DNA from: Streptomyces phaeolivaceus
Lineage (GTDB): Bacteria; Actinomycetota; Actinomycetes; Streptomycetales; Streptomycetaceae
Direction: 5' to 3'
Assembly: GCF_009184865.1 (NCBI RefSeq)
Contig: NZ_CP045096.1
Location: 8,308,001 to 8,372,000 of the forward strand
Length of the DNA: 64,000 nt
A program made the position numbers and the translations under genes. Numbering within the stretch: the first letter of the stretch is position 1; every line of letters starts with the position of its first letter. This document shows positions 29,827 through 38,485 of the stretch, in pieces. Under the pieces are notes generated by a model. That model saw nothing but the letters and a program-made list of their open reading frames with translations, did not search any database and had not been told where the DNA came from.

Positions 29827-30783
29827 ATGCGCCGAGACATACCCGACCTCGCGGAAGTGCGCCGCGTCACGCAGAAGAAGCGGGACGCCTGGTGGACCGT
29901 GCTGCTCGTCGACCCGGTCGCCACACCGCTGGTGCGGCTCACCGCGAAGTACACGAGGATCACGCCCAACCAGCTGACCTGGGGCGCGTTCCTGCTGGGC
30001 CTGGTCTCGGCCGCCCTCTTCGCGCTGGGCGACTGGCGCTGGCTGATCGCCGGCGCCGTCGTCTACCACCTGAGCTTCATCCTCGACTGCATGGACGGCA
30101 AGGTCGCCCGGCTCACCGGCCAGGGCTCGGTGTTCGGCGCCTGGCTCGACTTCGTCTTCGACCGCATCCGGGTCGCGGCGTGCTCGGTGGCCCTGATGGC
30201 GGGGCAGTACCACCGCACCGGGGACACGCTCTACATCTGGCTCGCCGCCGCCGTCATCGGCTGCGACGCGCTGCGCTACATCAACTCCCTGGAGACCTTC
30301 AAGGTCCGCCACACCATGCGCAAGCAGATCAAGGCCCGGCTCCGCGAGGCCCGCCGCGCGGAGAACGAGCGGGAACTCGCCTTCATGGAGGACCTGCTGC
30401 GCGAGAACCCCGAGGCCGACATCGAGCAGGATCTGCGCACGGCCACCGCCGAGGTCACCCAGACCGCCCCGCAGACCCAGGTCGTCGATCTGCACCAGGA
30501 GTTCCGCCGCCGCTTCCCCGCCTATCTGCGGGTCCGCTCCTTCCTGCTGCGCCACCGGGTCCGCCCGCATCTGATCAGCGGCATCGAGTTCCAGATGGGC
30601 GTCTTCATGATCGGCCCGATCGTCGACTCGGTGCTGACGACGACCATCGTCTCCGGCGCCCTGCTCCTCGTCTTCGAACTGGCCATCGTCTACAAGCTGT
30701 TGCTCTCCACCCGCGACTTCACCCGCACCCTCGACTCCTTCGACCGGGGAGACATGCGGGGCGAGGTGGCCACGGCGGCCTGA
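29827..30783 (+). CDS. CDP-alcohol phosphatidyltransferase family membrane enzyme
   Basis: A 318-aa integral membrane protein. The family signature is complete, beginning DCMDGKVAR and then, after eight residues, GAWLDFVFD (D-x2-D-G-x2-A-R-x8-G-x3-D-x3-D, about residues 96-119). It transfers a phosphatidyl group from CDP-diacylglycerol to an alcohol. The acceptor is unclear, as no partner gene is adjacent. The long charged loop after the third membrane segment (RKQIKARLREARRAENEREL) is unusual for short phosphatidylglycerophosphate synthases. GGAAG precedes the ATG. A strong terminator follows. Confidence 0.9.
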   Translation: MRRDIPDLAEVRRVTQKKRDAWWTVLLVDPVATPLVRLTAKYTRITPNQLTWGAFLLGLVSAALFALGDWRWLIAGAVVYHLSFILDCMDGKVARLTGQGSVFGAWLDFVFDRIRVAACSVALMAGQYHRTGDTLYIWLAAAVIGCDALRYINSLETFKVRHTMRKQIKARLREARRAENERELAFMEDLLRENPEADIEQDLRTATAEVTQTAPQTQVVDLHQEFRRRFPAYLRVRSFLLRHRVRPHLISGIEFQMGVFMIGPIVDSVLTTTIVSGALLLVFELAIVYKLLLSTRDFTRTLDSFDRGDMRGEVATAA

Positions 30784-30809
30784 GCCGCGCGGCACGCCCG
30801 ACGCGCACA

Positions 30810-30854
30810 CGGGCGTGGGCCGGGGGCGGCCACACCACCCCCGGCCCACGCCCG
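30810..30854 (+). terminator. Strong hairpin terminator
   Basis: A perfect 17-bp stem, CGGGCGTGGGCCGGGGG at 30810-30826 with its complement at 30838-30854 and an 11-base loop, 27 bases after the phosphatidyltransferase stop. Confidence 0.85.
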
Positions 30855-30857
30855 TAC

Positions 30858-31034
30858 CAGGGCCTGTCTGACAATTCCCGTCTGCCCCGAGACGCCGTGC
30901 ACGCACTCTCGCCGCACCGGGCGCAGACCCGAGTACGTCCAGTACGCGGGTCCACGCCCGGCACGCCGAGAGCACCTACCTGACGCCGCGGGGCCGCCCT
31001 CCGGGCGACGACGGGAATTGCCGGACAGGCCCTG
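30858..31034. mobile_element. MITE-like near-palindromic element with 25-bp terminal inverted repeats
   Basis: Ends CAGGGCCTGTCTGACAATTC plus CCGTC (30858-30882) and its complement (31010-31034) match at 23 of 25 positions. The interior is also self-complementary: CTCTCG, CACCGGGCG, GACCCG and GTAC on the left recur as their complements on the right around a centre near 30935. There is no ORF inside. Size, terminal repeats and lack of coding fit a non-autonomous transposable element; no clear target-site duplication is seen. It sits between the convergent phosphatidyltransferase and MMPL genes. Confidence 0.65.
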
Positions 31035-31043
31035 GGATCCCGG

Positions 31044-33314
31044 TCAGACCCGTACCCTCGTGTCCTCCCTGGCCGGCGGCACCGGGCCAGGGCCCGGCTC
31101 CGGGGACTCGTCGTGGGTGAGGTCCGGCAGCCGGTGCAGCCACTTCGGGAGATACCAGTTGCGCTCGCCGAGCAGGGCCATCACCGCCGGGAGGAGCACA
31201 CCCCGGATGATCGTCGCGTCGATGAGGACGGCCGCCGCCAGGCCCACCCCCATCTGCTTCATGGATTGCATGGACAGCGTCCCGAAGATCCCGAAGACGG
31301 CGACCATGATGACGGCGGCGCTGGTGACCACCCCGGCCGTGGTGACCACCCCGTGCCGGATCGCCTCCTTCGTCGTACGGCCCCGCAGCCGCGCCTCACG
31401 GATCCGGGAGACCACGAACACGTGGTAGTCCATCGACAGCCCGAACAGGATCACGAACAGGAACAGCGGCAGCCAGGTGATGATGGCGCCGACCCCCTCC
31501 GCGCCCACCAGCGAGGCACCCCAGCCGTGCTGGAAGACCGCGACGAGGATGCCGTACGCGGCGCCCACCGACAGCAGGTTCAGCACGATCGACGTGATCG
31601 CGATCGTCAGCGAGCGGAACGACAGCAGCATCAGCAGGAAGGCGAAGACGACCACGAAGGCGAAGACCGGGACGACGGAGCCGACCAGCTGGTCGTTGAA
31701 GTCCTGGTTGCCCGCGACCTGCCCGGTGACCGGCGCCTCGACGCCGTCGACCTCGCCGAGCGTGGCGGGCCGTACCTCGTCGCGCAGTGTGTCCAGGCTC
31801 GCGCCCGCCTTGTCCTGGTCGGAGCCGCCGACCAGCGGCACGTACACGAACGCCACGTTCTGCGCGTCGTGCACCTTGATCTCCACCGGGCCGCGCGAGG
31901 CACCCGAGGCGACGGCCTCCGACTTGAAGGCGGCCAGCGCCGACCGCACCTCGGGGGCGTTGATGTCCTTCGCCCTCACGACGACCTCGGCCGGTTCGGT
32001 ACCGCCGGGGAAGGCCTCGTTGACCCGGTTGTACGTCTGCACGATCGGCAGCGAGTCGCCGAACTCCTGGTCCAGGGTGAGGTTCTGCGTCTTCATCCCC
32101 ACCGCGGGCGCGGCCACGGCGAGCAGCGCGCCGGTCGCGACGACCAGCGACAGCGCCGGCTTGGCGAGGACGACCCGCAGCACGGCGTTCCAGAAACGGC
32201 TCTCCGAACCGCCGCCCGCGGAGCGGCCGTTCTTCCGCCGCTTGTCCGGGTGCAGGAACGGCAGCCGGCCCTTCTCGACCCGCTCGCCCAGCAGCGACAG
32301 CAGGGCCGGGAGCACCGTGACCGAACCGACCATCGCGACGGCGACCACCATCAGCGAGGCCAGCCCCATCGCCTCGAACTCGGCGAGCCCGGTGAACAGC
32401 ATGCCCGCCATCGCCACGCACACCGTGACACCGGAGACGATGATGGCCCGGCCACTGGTCGCGGCGGCCACCCGCAGCGCGGTCCGCGCGTCCCGGCCCG
32501 CCGCGCGCTCCTCGCGCTCACGGCGCAGATAGAACAGGCAGTAGTCGACACCGACGGCCAGACCCACCAGCAGCATCACGGAGTTGGCGGTGTCGCTCAT
32601 CGGGATCACATGGCTGACGATCGCCATCAGACCCATCGTCGCCATGATCGCGGTGATCGCCAGCGCCACCGGCAGTAGCGCCGCGACGACCGCGCCGAAC
32701 GCGATCAGCAGGATGCCGAGCGCCACCGGCACCGCCGAGTACTCGGCCTTGCGGAAGTCGTCGCCGAACGCGTCGTCGAACGTCTTCATCATCGAGGCGC
32801 CGCCGATCTCCTCGATCCGCAGCGACCCGTGCTCCTTCTGGACACCCTCGACGGCCTTCAGCACCGGCTCGATCCGCTCACCAGCGGTGTCCGACGCGCC
32901 CCGTACGTCGAACTGCACCAGAGCGCTGCGCCCGTCCTTCGAGAGCGTCCCCGTGTCGTACGGCGAGGTCACGTCCGTGACCTTCCCGGTTCCCTCGACG
33001 GCCTTCATCACCTCGTCCACGGCCGCCCGGAACGCGGGGTCCGTGGCCTTGGTGCCGTCGTCCTTCGCCTGGATCAGGACGGACTCACCGGCGGGCTCCT
33101 CGATCCCCGCCTCCTCGACGATATGGGTCGCCGCGCTGGTCTCCCCCTTGAGCTGGTCGCTGTCCTTGACCTCGACCGAGCCCATCGCCGTGCCGATCCC
33201 CATCGTCAGCACCACGAACAGCAGCCAGATCCCGACGGCCGCCCAGCGGTGCCGGGCGCTCCAGCCGCCCGCTCGGGCGGCCACACCCCGCACCCGTATG
33301 TCTCCCTCAGCCAT
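31044..33314 (-). CDS. MMPL/RND-family membrane transporter
   Basis: A 756-aa protein with the RND half-plus-half layout. Membrane segment 1 is WAAVGIWLLFVVLTMGIGTA, then an extracytoplasmic domain (residues about 45-190), a five-segment block with GVDYCLFYLRREREE, a cytoplasmic linker rich in Arg/Lys, then a second copy with the block ending at GLSMDYHVFVVSRIREA. The GxxxDY and GxSMDY motifs carry the proton-relay Asp-Tyr pairs of MmpL proteins. Substrates of the family are lipids or siderophores; none can be named here. It is a lone gene facing the MITE-like element. Confidence 0.93.
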   Translation of the reverse strand: MAEGDIRVRGVAARAGGWSARHRWAAVGIWLLFVVLTMGIGTAMGSVEVKDSDQLKGETSAATHIVEEAGIEEPAGESVLIQAKDDGTKATDPAFRAAVDEVMKAVEGTGKVTDVTSPYDTGTLSKDGRSALVQFDVRGASDTAGERIEPVLKAVEGVQKEHGSLRIEEIGGASMMKTFDDAFGDDFRKAEYSAVPVALGILLIAFGAVVAALLPVALAITAIMATMGLMAIVSHVIPMSDTANSVMLLVGLAVGVDYCLFYLRREREERAAGRDARTALRVAAATSGRAIIVSGVTVCVAMAGMLFTGLAEFEAMGLASLMVVAVAMVGSVTVLPALLSLLGERVEKGRLPFLHPDKRRKNGRSAGGGSESRFWNAVLRVVLAKPALSLVVATGALLAVAAPAVGMKTQNLTLDQEFGDSLPIVQTYNRVNEAFPGGTEPAEVVVRAKDINAPEVRSALAAFKSEAVASGASRGPVEIKVHDAQNVAFVYVPLVGGSDQDKAGASLDTLRDEVRPATLGEVDGVEAPVTGQVAGNQDFNDQLVGSVVPVFAFVVVFAFLLMLLSFRSLTIAITSIVLNLLSVGAAYGILVAVFQHGWGASLVGAEGVGAIITWLPLFLFVILFGLSMDYHVFVVSRIREARLRGRTTKEAIRHGVVTTAGVVTSAAVIMVAVFGIFGTLSMQSMKQMGVGLAAAVLIDATIIRGVLLPAVMALLGERNWYLPKWLHRLPDLTHDESPEPGPGPVPPAREDTRVRV

Positions 33315-33563
33315 CGCCGGCCAGTCCCCTCGTCATCAGGTGACGGCCCCCTGCCGTCGCCCTTCGCTTCGAAGGTATGGGCCGGATAAAGGCATCTCTT
33401 CGTGCTCTCCGGTGAACCCCGACCCCCAGGACTCCTCCCCTCGGACCCCACCCCCTCCCCACCAAGGAGGACGGCGACCCCCTACACCCATCCCGGCCTC
33501 TCAGGGCCGCGCCTCAGGGTGATCGCCCCCGACGTGCGCCCCTGACGTGCTTATCGTGAGCCC

Positions 33564-34115
33564 ATGACGACGTACGCGGCACTCCTGCGCGGGATCAACG
33601 TGGGCGGCAACAAGAAGGTCCCGATGGCCGACCTCCGTACCCTCCTGACCGGCCTCGGCCACACCGGCGTGGCCACCTACCTCCAGAGCGGCAACGCGGT
33701 CTTCACCGGCGACCACGGCGACGAGACCTCCCTCGCCGCCGAGATCACCACCGCCGTCGAGAACCACTTCGGCTTCACGGTGGACGTCCTGGTCCGCGAC
33801 CACGCGTATCTGGAGGCGGTACGCGAGACCTGCCCGTTCCCGGCGGCGGAGCTGGAGGGCAAACAGCTCCACGTCACGTACCTGTCGGAGACCCCGGACG
33901 GGTCCCGCTTCGCCGACATCGACCAACAGGCCTTCCTGCCCGAGGAGTTCAGGATCGGCGACCGGGCGCTGTACCTGTACGCCCCCGAGGGCCTGGGCCG
34001 CTCCAAGCTCGCGGAAACCCTGGCGAAGCCACGCCTGTCGAAGGGCCTGATCGCGACGACCCGCAACTGGAACACGGTGAAGAAACTGGCGGAGCTGACG
34101 GGCAGCGCCCCTTAA
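33564..34115 (+). CDS. DUF1697 family protein
   Basis: A 183-aa protein that matches the DUF1697 family over its full length: MTTYAALLRGINVGGNKKVPMADLR at the start, YLQSGNAVFTG near residue 45, and a C-terminal RNWNTVKKLAEL. The family has no known activity. Its TAA stop lies inside an 18-bp palindrome belonging to dispersed-repeat copy 4, which probably terminates it. Confidence 0.9.
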   Translation: MTTYAALLRGINVGGNKKVPMADLRTLLTGLGHTGVATYLQSGNAVFTGDHGDETSLAAEITTAVENHFGFTVDVLVRDHAYLEAVRETCPFPAAELEGKQLHVTYLSETPDGSRFADIDQQAFLPEEFRIGDRALYLYAPEGLGRSKLAETLAKPRLSKGLIATTRNWNTVKKLAELTGSAP

Positions 34116-34141
34116 GGGGCGCGAGGAACCGCGCGAGAAGC
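34105..34141. repeat. Dispersed GC-rich intergenic element, copy 4, with terminator-like palindrome
   Basis: GCGCCCCTTAAGGGGCGC (34105-34122) is a perfect 18-bp palindrome spanning the DUF1697 stop. The element continues AGGAACCGCGCGAGAAG. This copy shows most clearly how the element can form a 3'-end hairpin. Confidence 0.7.
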
Positions 34142-34208
34142 CCCCACAACCCGCACTCGCCATGAGCCCGTAACCCCCCACCCTCTGGGCGCGCCGTTTA
34201 ATACCCCC

Positions 34209-35252
34209 ATGCGATACATCGTCATAGGCGCCGGCGCGATAGGCGGAGCCATGGGCGGGCGCCTCGCCCAGTCCGCCCACGAGGTCGTCCTCGTGGCCCG
34301 CCGCGGCCCCCACCACACCGCCCTCCGCACCCACGGCCTCCACCTCATCACCCCCGACGGCCCCCACACCCACCACCTCCCCACGGTCACCGGCCCCGCC
34401 GAACCGGGTGACCTCCGCCCCGACGACGTCCTCCTCCTCGCCGTGAAGACCCAGGACACCGACGCGGCCCTGGCGGCCTGGGCCCCGGCCCCGGTGGCGG
34501 GCGGCGGCACCGCCGCGGAGCGACTCCCCCTGGTCTGCGTCCAGAACGGCGTCGAGGGCCAGCGGCTCGCCCTGCGCCGCTTCCACCGGGTGTACGGCGT
34601 CTGCGTCTGGCTGCCCGCCACCTTCGTGGAGCCCGGCGTCGTATCGGCGTCCGGCACCCCGCTCACCGGCATGCTCCACCTGGGGCGCTACCCCCACGGC
34701 ACCGACGAGACGGCTCATCGCGTCGCCGCCGATCTGGAGAAGTCCCGGTTCTTCGAGGCCCCGGTCGTACCGGACGTCCAGCGCTGGCAGTACGCCAAGC
34801 TGCTGGCCAATCTGGGCAACGCCCTGGAGGCGGTGAGCGGTTCGACGACCGGTGAGGCGGCGGGCGCGCTGTACGCGCGGGTGCGGGCGGAGGGCGAGCG
34901 GGTGCTCGACGCCGCCGGGATCGCGTACGCGGGCGCCGAGGAGCAGCGGCGGACCCGCGGCGACAAGATCACTTTGGTCCCGCTGGAGGGCGCTCCACGG
35001 GGCGGCGGTTCCTCCTGGCAGTCACTGACCCGGGGCACCGGCACCATCGAGGCCGACCACCTCAACGGCGAGATCGCCCTGCTGGGCCGTCTGCACGGCG
35101 TACCGACCCCGCTCAACGACCTGCTGCGACGGCTCGCCAACACGTTCGCCCGGGAGCGCCGGGAGGCCGGATCGCTGCCGGTGGGGGAGCTGACGCGGCT
35201 GGCGGACGAGGCTGTCGCGTTTGTTCAAGAGGACGCGGCGCCCCGTCCCTAG
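34209..35252 (+). CDS. Ketopantoate reductase (PanE/ApbA)-family protein
   Basis: A 347-aa NAD(P)H-dependent reductase fold. An N-terminal Rossmann motif MRYIVIGAGAIGGAMGGRLA is followed by VLLLAVKTQDT and CVQNGVEG. The C-terminal ApbA domain has KLLANLGNALEA (catalytic Lys) and SSWQSLTRGTGTIEADHLNGEI. The family member in pantothenate synthesis reduces 2-dehydropantoate; many Streptomyces paralogues have other 2-oxo acid substrates, so panE is not assigned. The downstream DinB-like gene starts 10 bases after its stop. Confidence 0.88.
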   Translation: MRYIVIGAGAIGGAMGGRLAQSAHEVVLVARRGPHHTALRTHGLHLITPDGPHTHHLPTVTGPAEPGDLRPDDVLLLAVKTQDTDAALAAWAPAPVAGGGTAAERLPLVCVQNGVEGQRLALRRFHRVYGVCVWLPATFVEPGVVSASGTPLTGMLHLGRYPHGTDETAHRVAADLEKSRFFEAPVVPDVQRWQYAKLLANLGNALEAVSGSTTGEAAGALYARVRAEGERVLDAAGIAYAGAEEQRRTRGDKITLVPLEGAPRGGGSSWQSLTRGTGTIEADHLNGEIALLGRLHGVPTPLNDLLRRLANTFARERREAGSLPVGELTRLADEAVAFVQEDAAPRP

Positions 35253-35262
35253 CGTGGAGCGC

Positions 35263-35892
35263 ATGGAGACCCACGAGAAGACCACGCAGCCTCACCGTCC
35301 CCACCATCCCCACCACCCGCACCACGCCCACATGGTCGAATGCGCCGCCGAGGCGGCCCGCGTCGCCCGGGGCGTCACGGCCGAACAGCTCGCCCACCCC
35401 ACCCACTGCGGTGACTGGGACGTCCGCGCCCTGGTCAACCACTGGGTCGTGTACACCTCGCACGGCCTGGAACACCGCGCCCTGCGCAAGCCGCTCCCCG
35501 AGGAGCTGACGAAGCGGGACTTCACCACCGCCGCCGACTGGGCCGACGCCTACGCCGCCCAGCTGGACCGCGCGGTCACTGCCTGGGCCGACCCGTCCCT
35601 GTGGGAGGGCGAGATCGACCTCGGCATGGGCCCACTGCCGGCCACCGACCTCGCCGGCATGATCATCAAGGAAATGGCCGTCCACGGCTGGGACGTCGCG
35701 ACGGCCACCGGACAGCCCTTCCGTATCTCGGATCCCGCCGCCCACTTCGTCCTCACCGTGGTGGAAACCCACGGCGCCCTCTACCGCCAGTACGACGGCT
35801 TCGCGGACCCGATCCCCGTCCCGCCGAACGCACCGGTGTTCGACAGGGCGCTGGCGTCGAGCGGCCGGGACCCGAAACTCGGAGTCCGATAG
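35263..35892 (+). CDS. TIGR03086/maleylpyruvate isomerase N-terminal-like (DinB-fold) protein with His-rich N-terminus
   Basis: A 209-aa protein of the mycothiol-dependent maleylpyruvate isomerase/DinB superfamily. The conserved core is AARVARGVTAEQLAHPTHCGDWDVRALVNHWV (His and Asp metal or thiol-site residues) and a C-terminal KEMAVHGWDVATATG. The N-terminus is unusual: HRPHHPHHPHHAH at about residues 11-23 has eight histidines. The TTG at 35221 is an alternative start; the ATG at 35263 has GGAG only three bases away. The reaction is unknown. Confidence 0.8.
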   Translation: METHEKTTQPHRPHHPHHPHHAHMVECAAEAARVARGVTAEQLAHPTHCGDWDVRALVNHWVVYTSHGLEHRALRKPLPEELTKRDFTTAADWADAYAAQLDRAVTAWADPSLWEGEIDLGMGPLPATDLAGMIIKEMAVHGWDVATATGQPFRISDPAAHFVLTVVETHGALYRQYDGFADPIPVPPNAPVFDRALASSGRDPKLGVR

Positions 35893-35901
35893 GACCCGGG
35901 T

Positions 35902-35989
35902 GGTCGGACGGTCGGACGGTAGGACGGTCGGGCGGTCGGGTGGTCGGACGGTAGGGCGGTCGGGCGGTCGGGCGGTCGGGCGGTCAGGC
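35902..35989. repeat. Tandem 8-bp repeat, about 11 units
   Basis: Eleven consecutive units of GGTCGGRC (variants with A for C, or T at the end) fill the gap between two convergent genes. The last unit overlaps the stop codon of the sirohydrochlorin chelatase gene. Confidence 0.9.
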
Positions 35990-36739
35990 GCTCGCGCCCA
36001 CCCGTGTCCGGGTCAGGGCCTCCACGGACGCCTCGTCGTAGCGGCGCAGCAGCAGTCGGGCCACTTCCGGTGCCGGGCCCAGTACGTCGGCGAGGACGTC
36101 CGCTCCGGCCGCGCCCCGTGCGATACGGTCCGGCAGTCGGCCGGGGGCGAGGACGTACGGCGCCACGGCCACCCGTTCGCAGCCCAGCGCCCGCAGCTTC
36201 CGTACGGCGTCCTCCGTGCGGGGCAGTGATGCGGAGGCGAACGCGGGTCGCACGGCGCACCAACCGGTGTGCCACCACTCCCGCGCGATGTCGGCGATCA
36301 CCGCGATCGCCTCCGGGTCGGAGGACCCCGCCGAGGCCAGCACGACCCCGGTCGAGGACTTGTCGGCGGGGCTCAACCCCGCCTCGTACAGCCGGTGTTC
36401 TAGCGCCGAGAGCAGCAGCGGCGACGGGCCGAGGACCTCCGCCTGGCGGACGCGCAGGGACGGCGGGGCCTCCCGCAGGACCGCCGGGATGTCCGCCTTG
36501 GCGTGGAAGGCGCGGATGAGGAGGAGCGGGAGGGCCACCACGTCCCGGACGCCCTCCGCCGCCAGTGACTCCAACACCCCTTGGACGGAGGGGATGTTGA
36601 AATCGAGGAAGCCGGTCTCCACCCGCAGCCCGGGGCGCAGCGCCCGTACCCGCCGTACGAGGGCGTGCACGGTCGCGGCGTGCCGCGGATCGCGGCTGCC
36701 ATGGGCGACGACGAGGAGAACCGGCTTCCTGAGGTGCAC
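35984..36739 (-). CDS. Sirohydrochlorin chelatase (CbiX/SirB family)
   Basis: A 251-aa class II chelatase. It begins LLVVAHGSRDPRHAATVHALVRRV with the catalytic His of HGSRD, then ETGFLDFNIPSVQGVLESLAAEGV and VVALPLLLIRAFHAKADIP with the second conserved His. The length fits a duplicated CbiX unit. It inserts iron (or cobalt) into sirohydrochlorin. Being last in the sulfur operon, it most likely makes siroheme for the sulfite reductase encoded first. The GTG at 36739 follows the permease stop by five bases. Confidence 0.87.
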   Translation of the reverse strand: MHLRKPVLLVVAHGSRDPRHAATVHALVRRVRALRPGLRVETGFLDFNIPSVQGVLESLAAEGVRDVVALPLLLIRAFHAKADIPAVLREAPPSLRVRQAEVLGPSPLLLSALEHRLYEAGLSPADKSSTGVVLASAGSSDPEAIAVIADIAREWWHTGWCAVRPAFASASLPRTEDAVRKLRALGCERVAVAPYVLAPGRLPDRIARGAAGADVLADVLGPAPEVARLLLRRYDEASVEALTRTRVGASA

Positions 36740-36744
36740 AGGGA

Positions 36745-37674
36745 TCAGCTCTTCACCAACAGACCGCGGCTGCGCAGCACCCACCGCTCCAGCGGGCTGA
36801 AGATCAGCAGGTCGATCGCGATGCCGACGATCAGGATGAGGAAGATGGCGAGGAACACCTGCGGCATGCTGCTGTTGGTGCGGCCCGCCTCCAGCATCTG
36901 GCCGAGGCCCGAGCCGATGTCGGGCGCCTTGGCGATGATCTCGGCGGCCATCAGCGAGCGCCACGAGAACGCCCAGCCCTGTTTCAGCCCCGCCACATAA
37001 CCGGGCAGCGCGGCCGGCATCACGATGTGCCAGGTCCCCTTCAGCCCGGTCGCGCCCAGCGTCCGTCCGGCCCGCAGGAACAGCGGCGGTACCTGGTCGA
37101 TGCCGGACACCAGACCGTTGGCGATCGACGGGACCGCGCCGAGCAGGATGACCGTGTACATCACCGACGGCTCCAGACCCAGCCAGACCACGGCCGGCGG
37201 CACCCAGGCCACCGACGGCAGCGACTGCAGACCGGAGAGGATCGGGCCGATCGCCGCGCGGACGATCCGGACGCGGGCCACCAGCAGACCCAGCGGCGTG
37301 CCGATCGCCAGGGCCGCGAGGAAGCCGAGCAGACCACGGGAGACACTGGTCCAGATGGACTCCAGGAGCGTGCCCTGCAGCCAGGCGTCCCGGACCTCGT
37401 CCCACACCGCGGACGGCGAGGGCAGCTTGTAGGCCGGCGCGACCTCCGCCAGGACGAGGAGCTGCCAGACCGCCAGCACCAGCGCGATCGCGGTGATCGG
37501 GGGCAGCACCTTCTGGACGAGCACCTGCCGCAGCGGCGGACGCCCGGTCTGCACCGAGTCCAGCGCGTCGAGGCCCGCCTCCAGCCCGGCGAGGTCGTCC
37601 GTGTCCTTGACGTCCTCGACGTCCTTGACGTTCTCGCCGGGCACGGCGTCGCTCTTGGTCTCAGTGCTGGCCAT
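36745..37674 (-). CDS. ABC transporter permease, sulfonate/nitrate type (SsuC-like)
   Basis: A 309-aa membrane protein. A 50-residue acidic N-terminus (VKDVEDVKDTDDLAGLEAGL) precedes about six membrane segments. The family EAA loop is seen around RAGRTLGATGLKGTWHIVMPAALP. It moves sulfonates or a similar sulfur source across the membrane with the adjacent ATPase and lipoprotein. Its start overlaps the ATPase stop by 14 bases. Confidence 0.9.
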   Translation of the reverse strand: MASTETKSDAVPGENVKDVEDVKDTDDLAGLEAGLDALDSVQTGRPPLRQVLVQKVLPPITAIALVLAVWQLLVLAEVAPAYKLPSPSAVWDEVRDAWLQGTLLESIWTSVSRGLLGFLAALAIGTPLGLLVARVRIVRAAIGPILSGLQSLPSVAWVPPAVVWLGLEPSVMYTVILLGAVPSIANGLVSGIDQVPPLFLRAGRTLGATGLKGTWHIVMPAALPGYVAGLKQGWAFSWRSLMAAEIIAKAPDIGSGLGQMLEAGRTNSSMPQVFLAIFLILIVGIAIDLLIFSPLERWVLRSRGLLVKS

Positions 37675-38449
37675 GGCGGCGGATCTCCCTGCGCAGTTCT
37701 TCGGTGATCTCGACGGACAGCTCCGCCACGGCGGTGTCCTCGATACGGCGGGGCTGCGGAATGCCCACGGTCCACTCGCGGGCCACCCGGCCGGGGCGCG
37801 AGGACAGCAGGACGACCCGCTCGGCGAGCCGTACCGCCTCGCGCACGTTGTGCGTCACGAACAGCACCGAGACCCCCGTCTCGCTCCAGATCCGGGTCAG
37901 CTCGTCGTGGAGCACGTCCCGGGTGATGGCGTCGAGCGCGGCGAACGGCTCGTCCATCAGCAGCAGCTTGCTCTCCTGGGCCAGCGCGCGGGCCAGGGCG
38001 ACCCGCTGGCGCATACCGCCGGACAGCTCGTGCACCCGCTTGCCGTAGGCGCCCTGGAGCCGGACCAGACCGAGCAGTTCCTCGGTCCGTTCGCGCCGCT
38101 CGTTCTTCGGAACTCCCCTGAGCCGCAGGGCGAGTTCGATGTTCTTGCCCGCGGTCAGCCACGGGAAGAGGGCGTGCTCCTGGAACATCAGAGCCGGTCG
38201 CCCGTCGGTCGTGATGCTGCCCGCGCTCGGGTCGTCGAGACCCGCGACCAGGTTGAGCAGCGTCGACTTGCCGCAGCCCGAGGCCCCCAGGAGGGTGACG
38301 AACTCGCCCGGAGCGACATCGAGCGTGATGTCGTCCAGGACGAGCTGCTGCCCGGAGGGCCCGGCGAAGGACTTCGATACGTGCTCTATTCGGGCGGCGT
38401 ACAGCGCTGCCTCGGCGCTGTCGGCGGCCTTGGCGAGTGTGGTGGCCAT
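37661..38449 (-). CDS. ABC transporter ATP-binding protein, sulfonate/nitrate type (SsuB-like)
   Basis: A 262-aa ATPase. Walker A is LLGASGCGKSTLL (about residue 50), the Q-loop is LMFQEHALFPWL, the signature is HELSGGMRQRVALARAL, Walker B is LLLMDEPFAALD, and the switch His is FVTHNVREA. ATG 38449 has AGGAGGT seven bases upstream, so the longer start at 38473 is rejected. It sits between the substrate-binding protein and permease genes of the same importer, inside the cysteine operon. Confidence 0.93.
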   Translation of the reverse strand: MATTLAKAADSAEAALYAARIEHVSKSFAGPSGQQLVLDDITLDVAPGEFVTLLGASGCGKSTLLNLVAGLDDPSAGSITTDGRPALMFQEHALFPWLTAGKNIELALRLRGVPKNERRERTEELLGLVRLQGAYGKRVHELSGGMRQRVALARALAQESKLLLMDEPFAALDAITRDVLHDELTRIWSETGVSVLFVTHNVREAVRLAERVVLLSSRPGRVAREWTVGIPQPRRIEDTAVAELSVEITEELRREIRRHGQH

Positions 38450-38485
38450 GGTCGTCACCTCCTGGGAACTCATCGGACTACGCGG

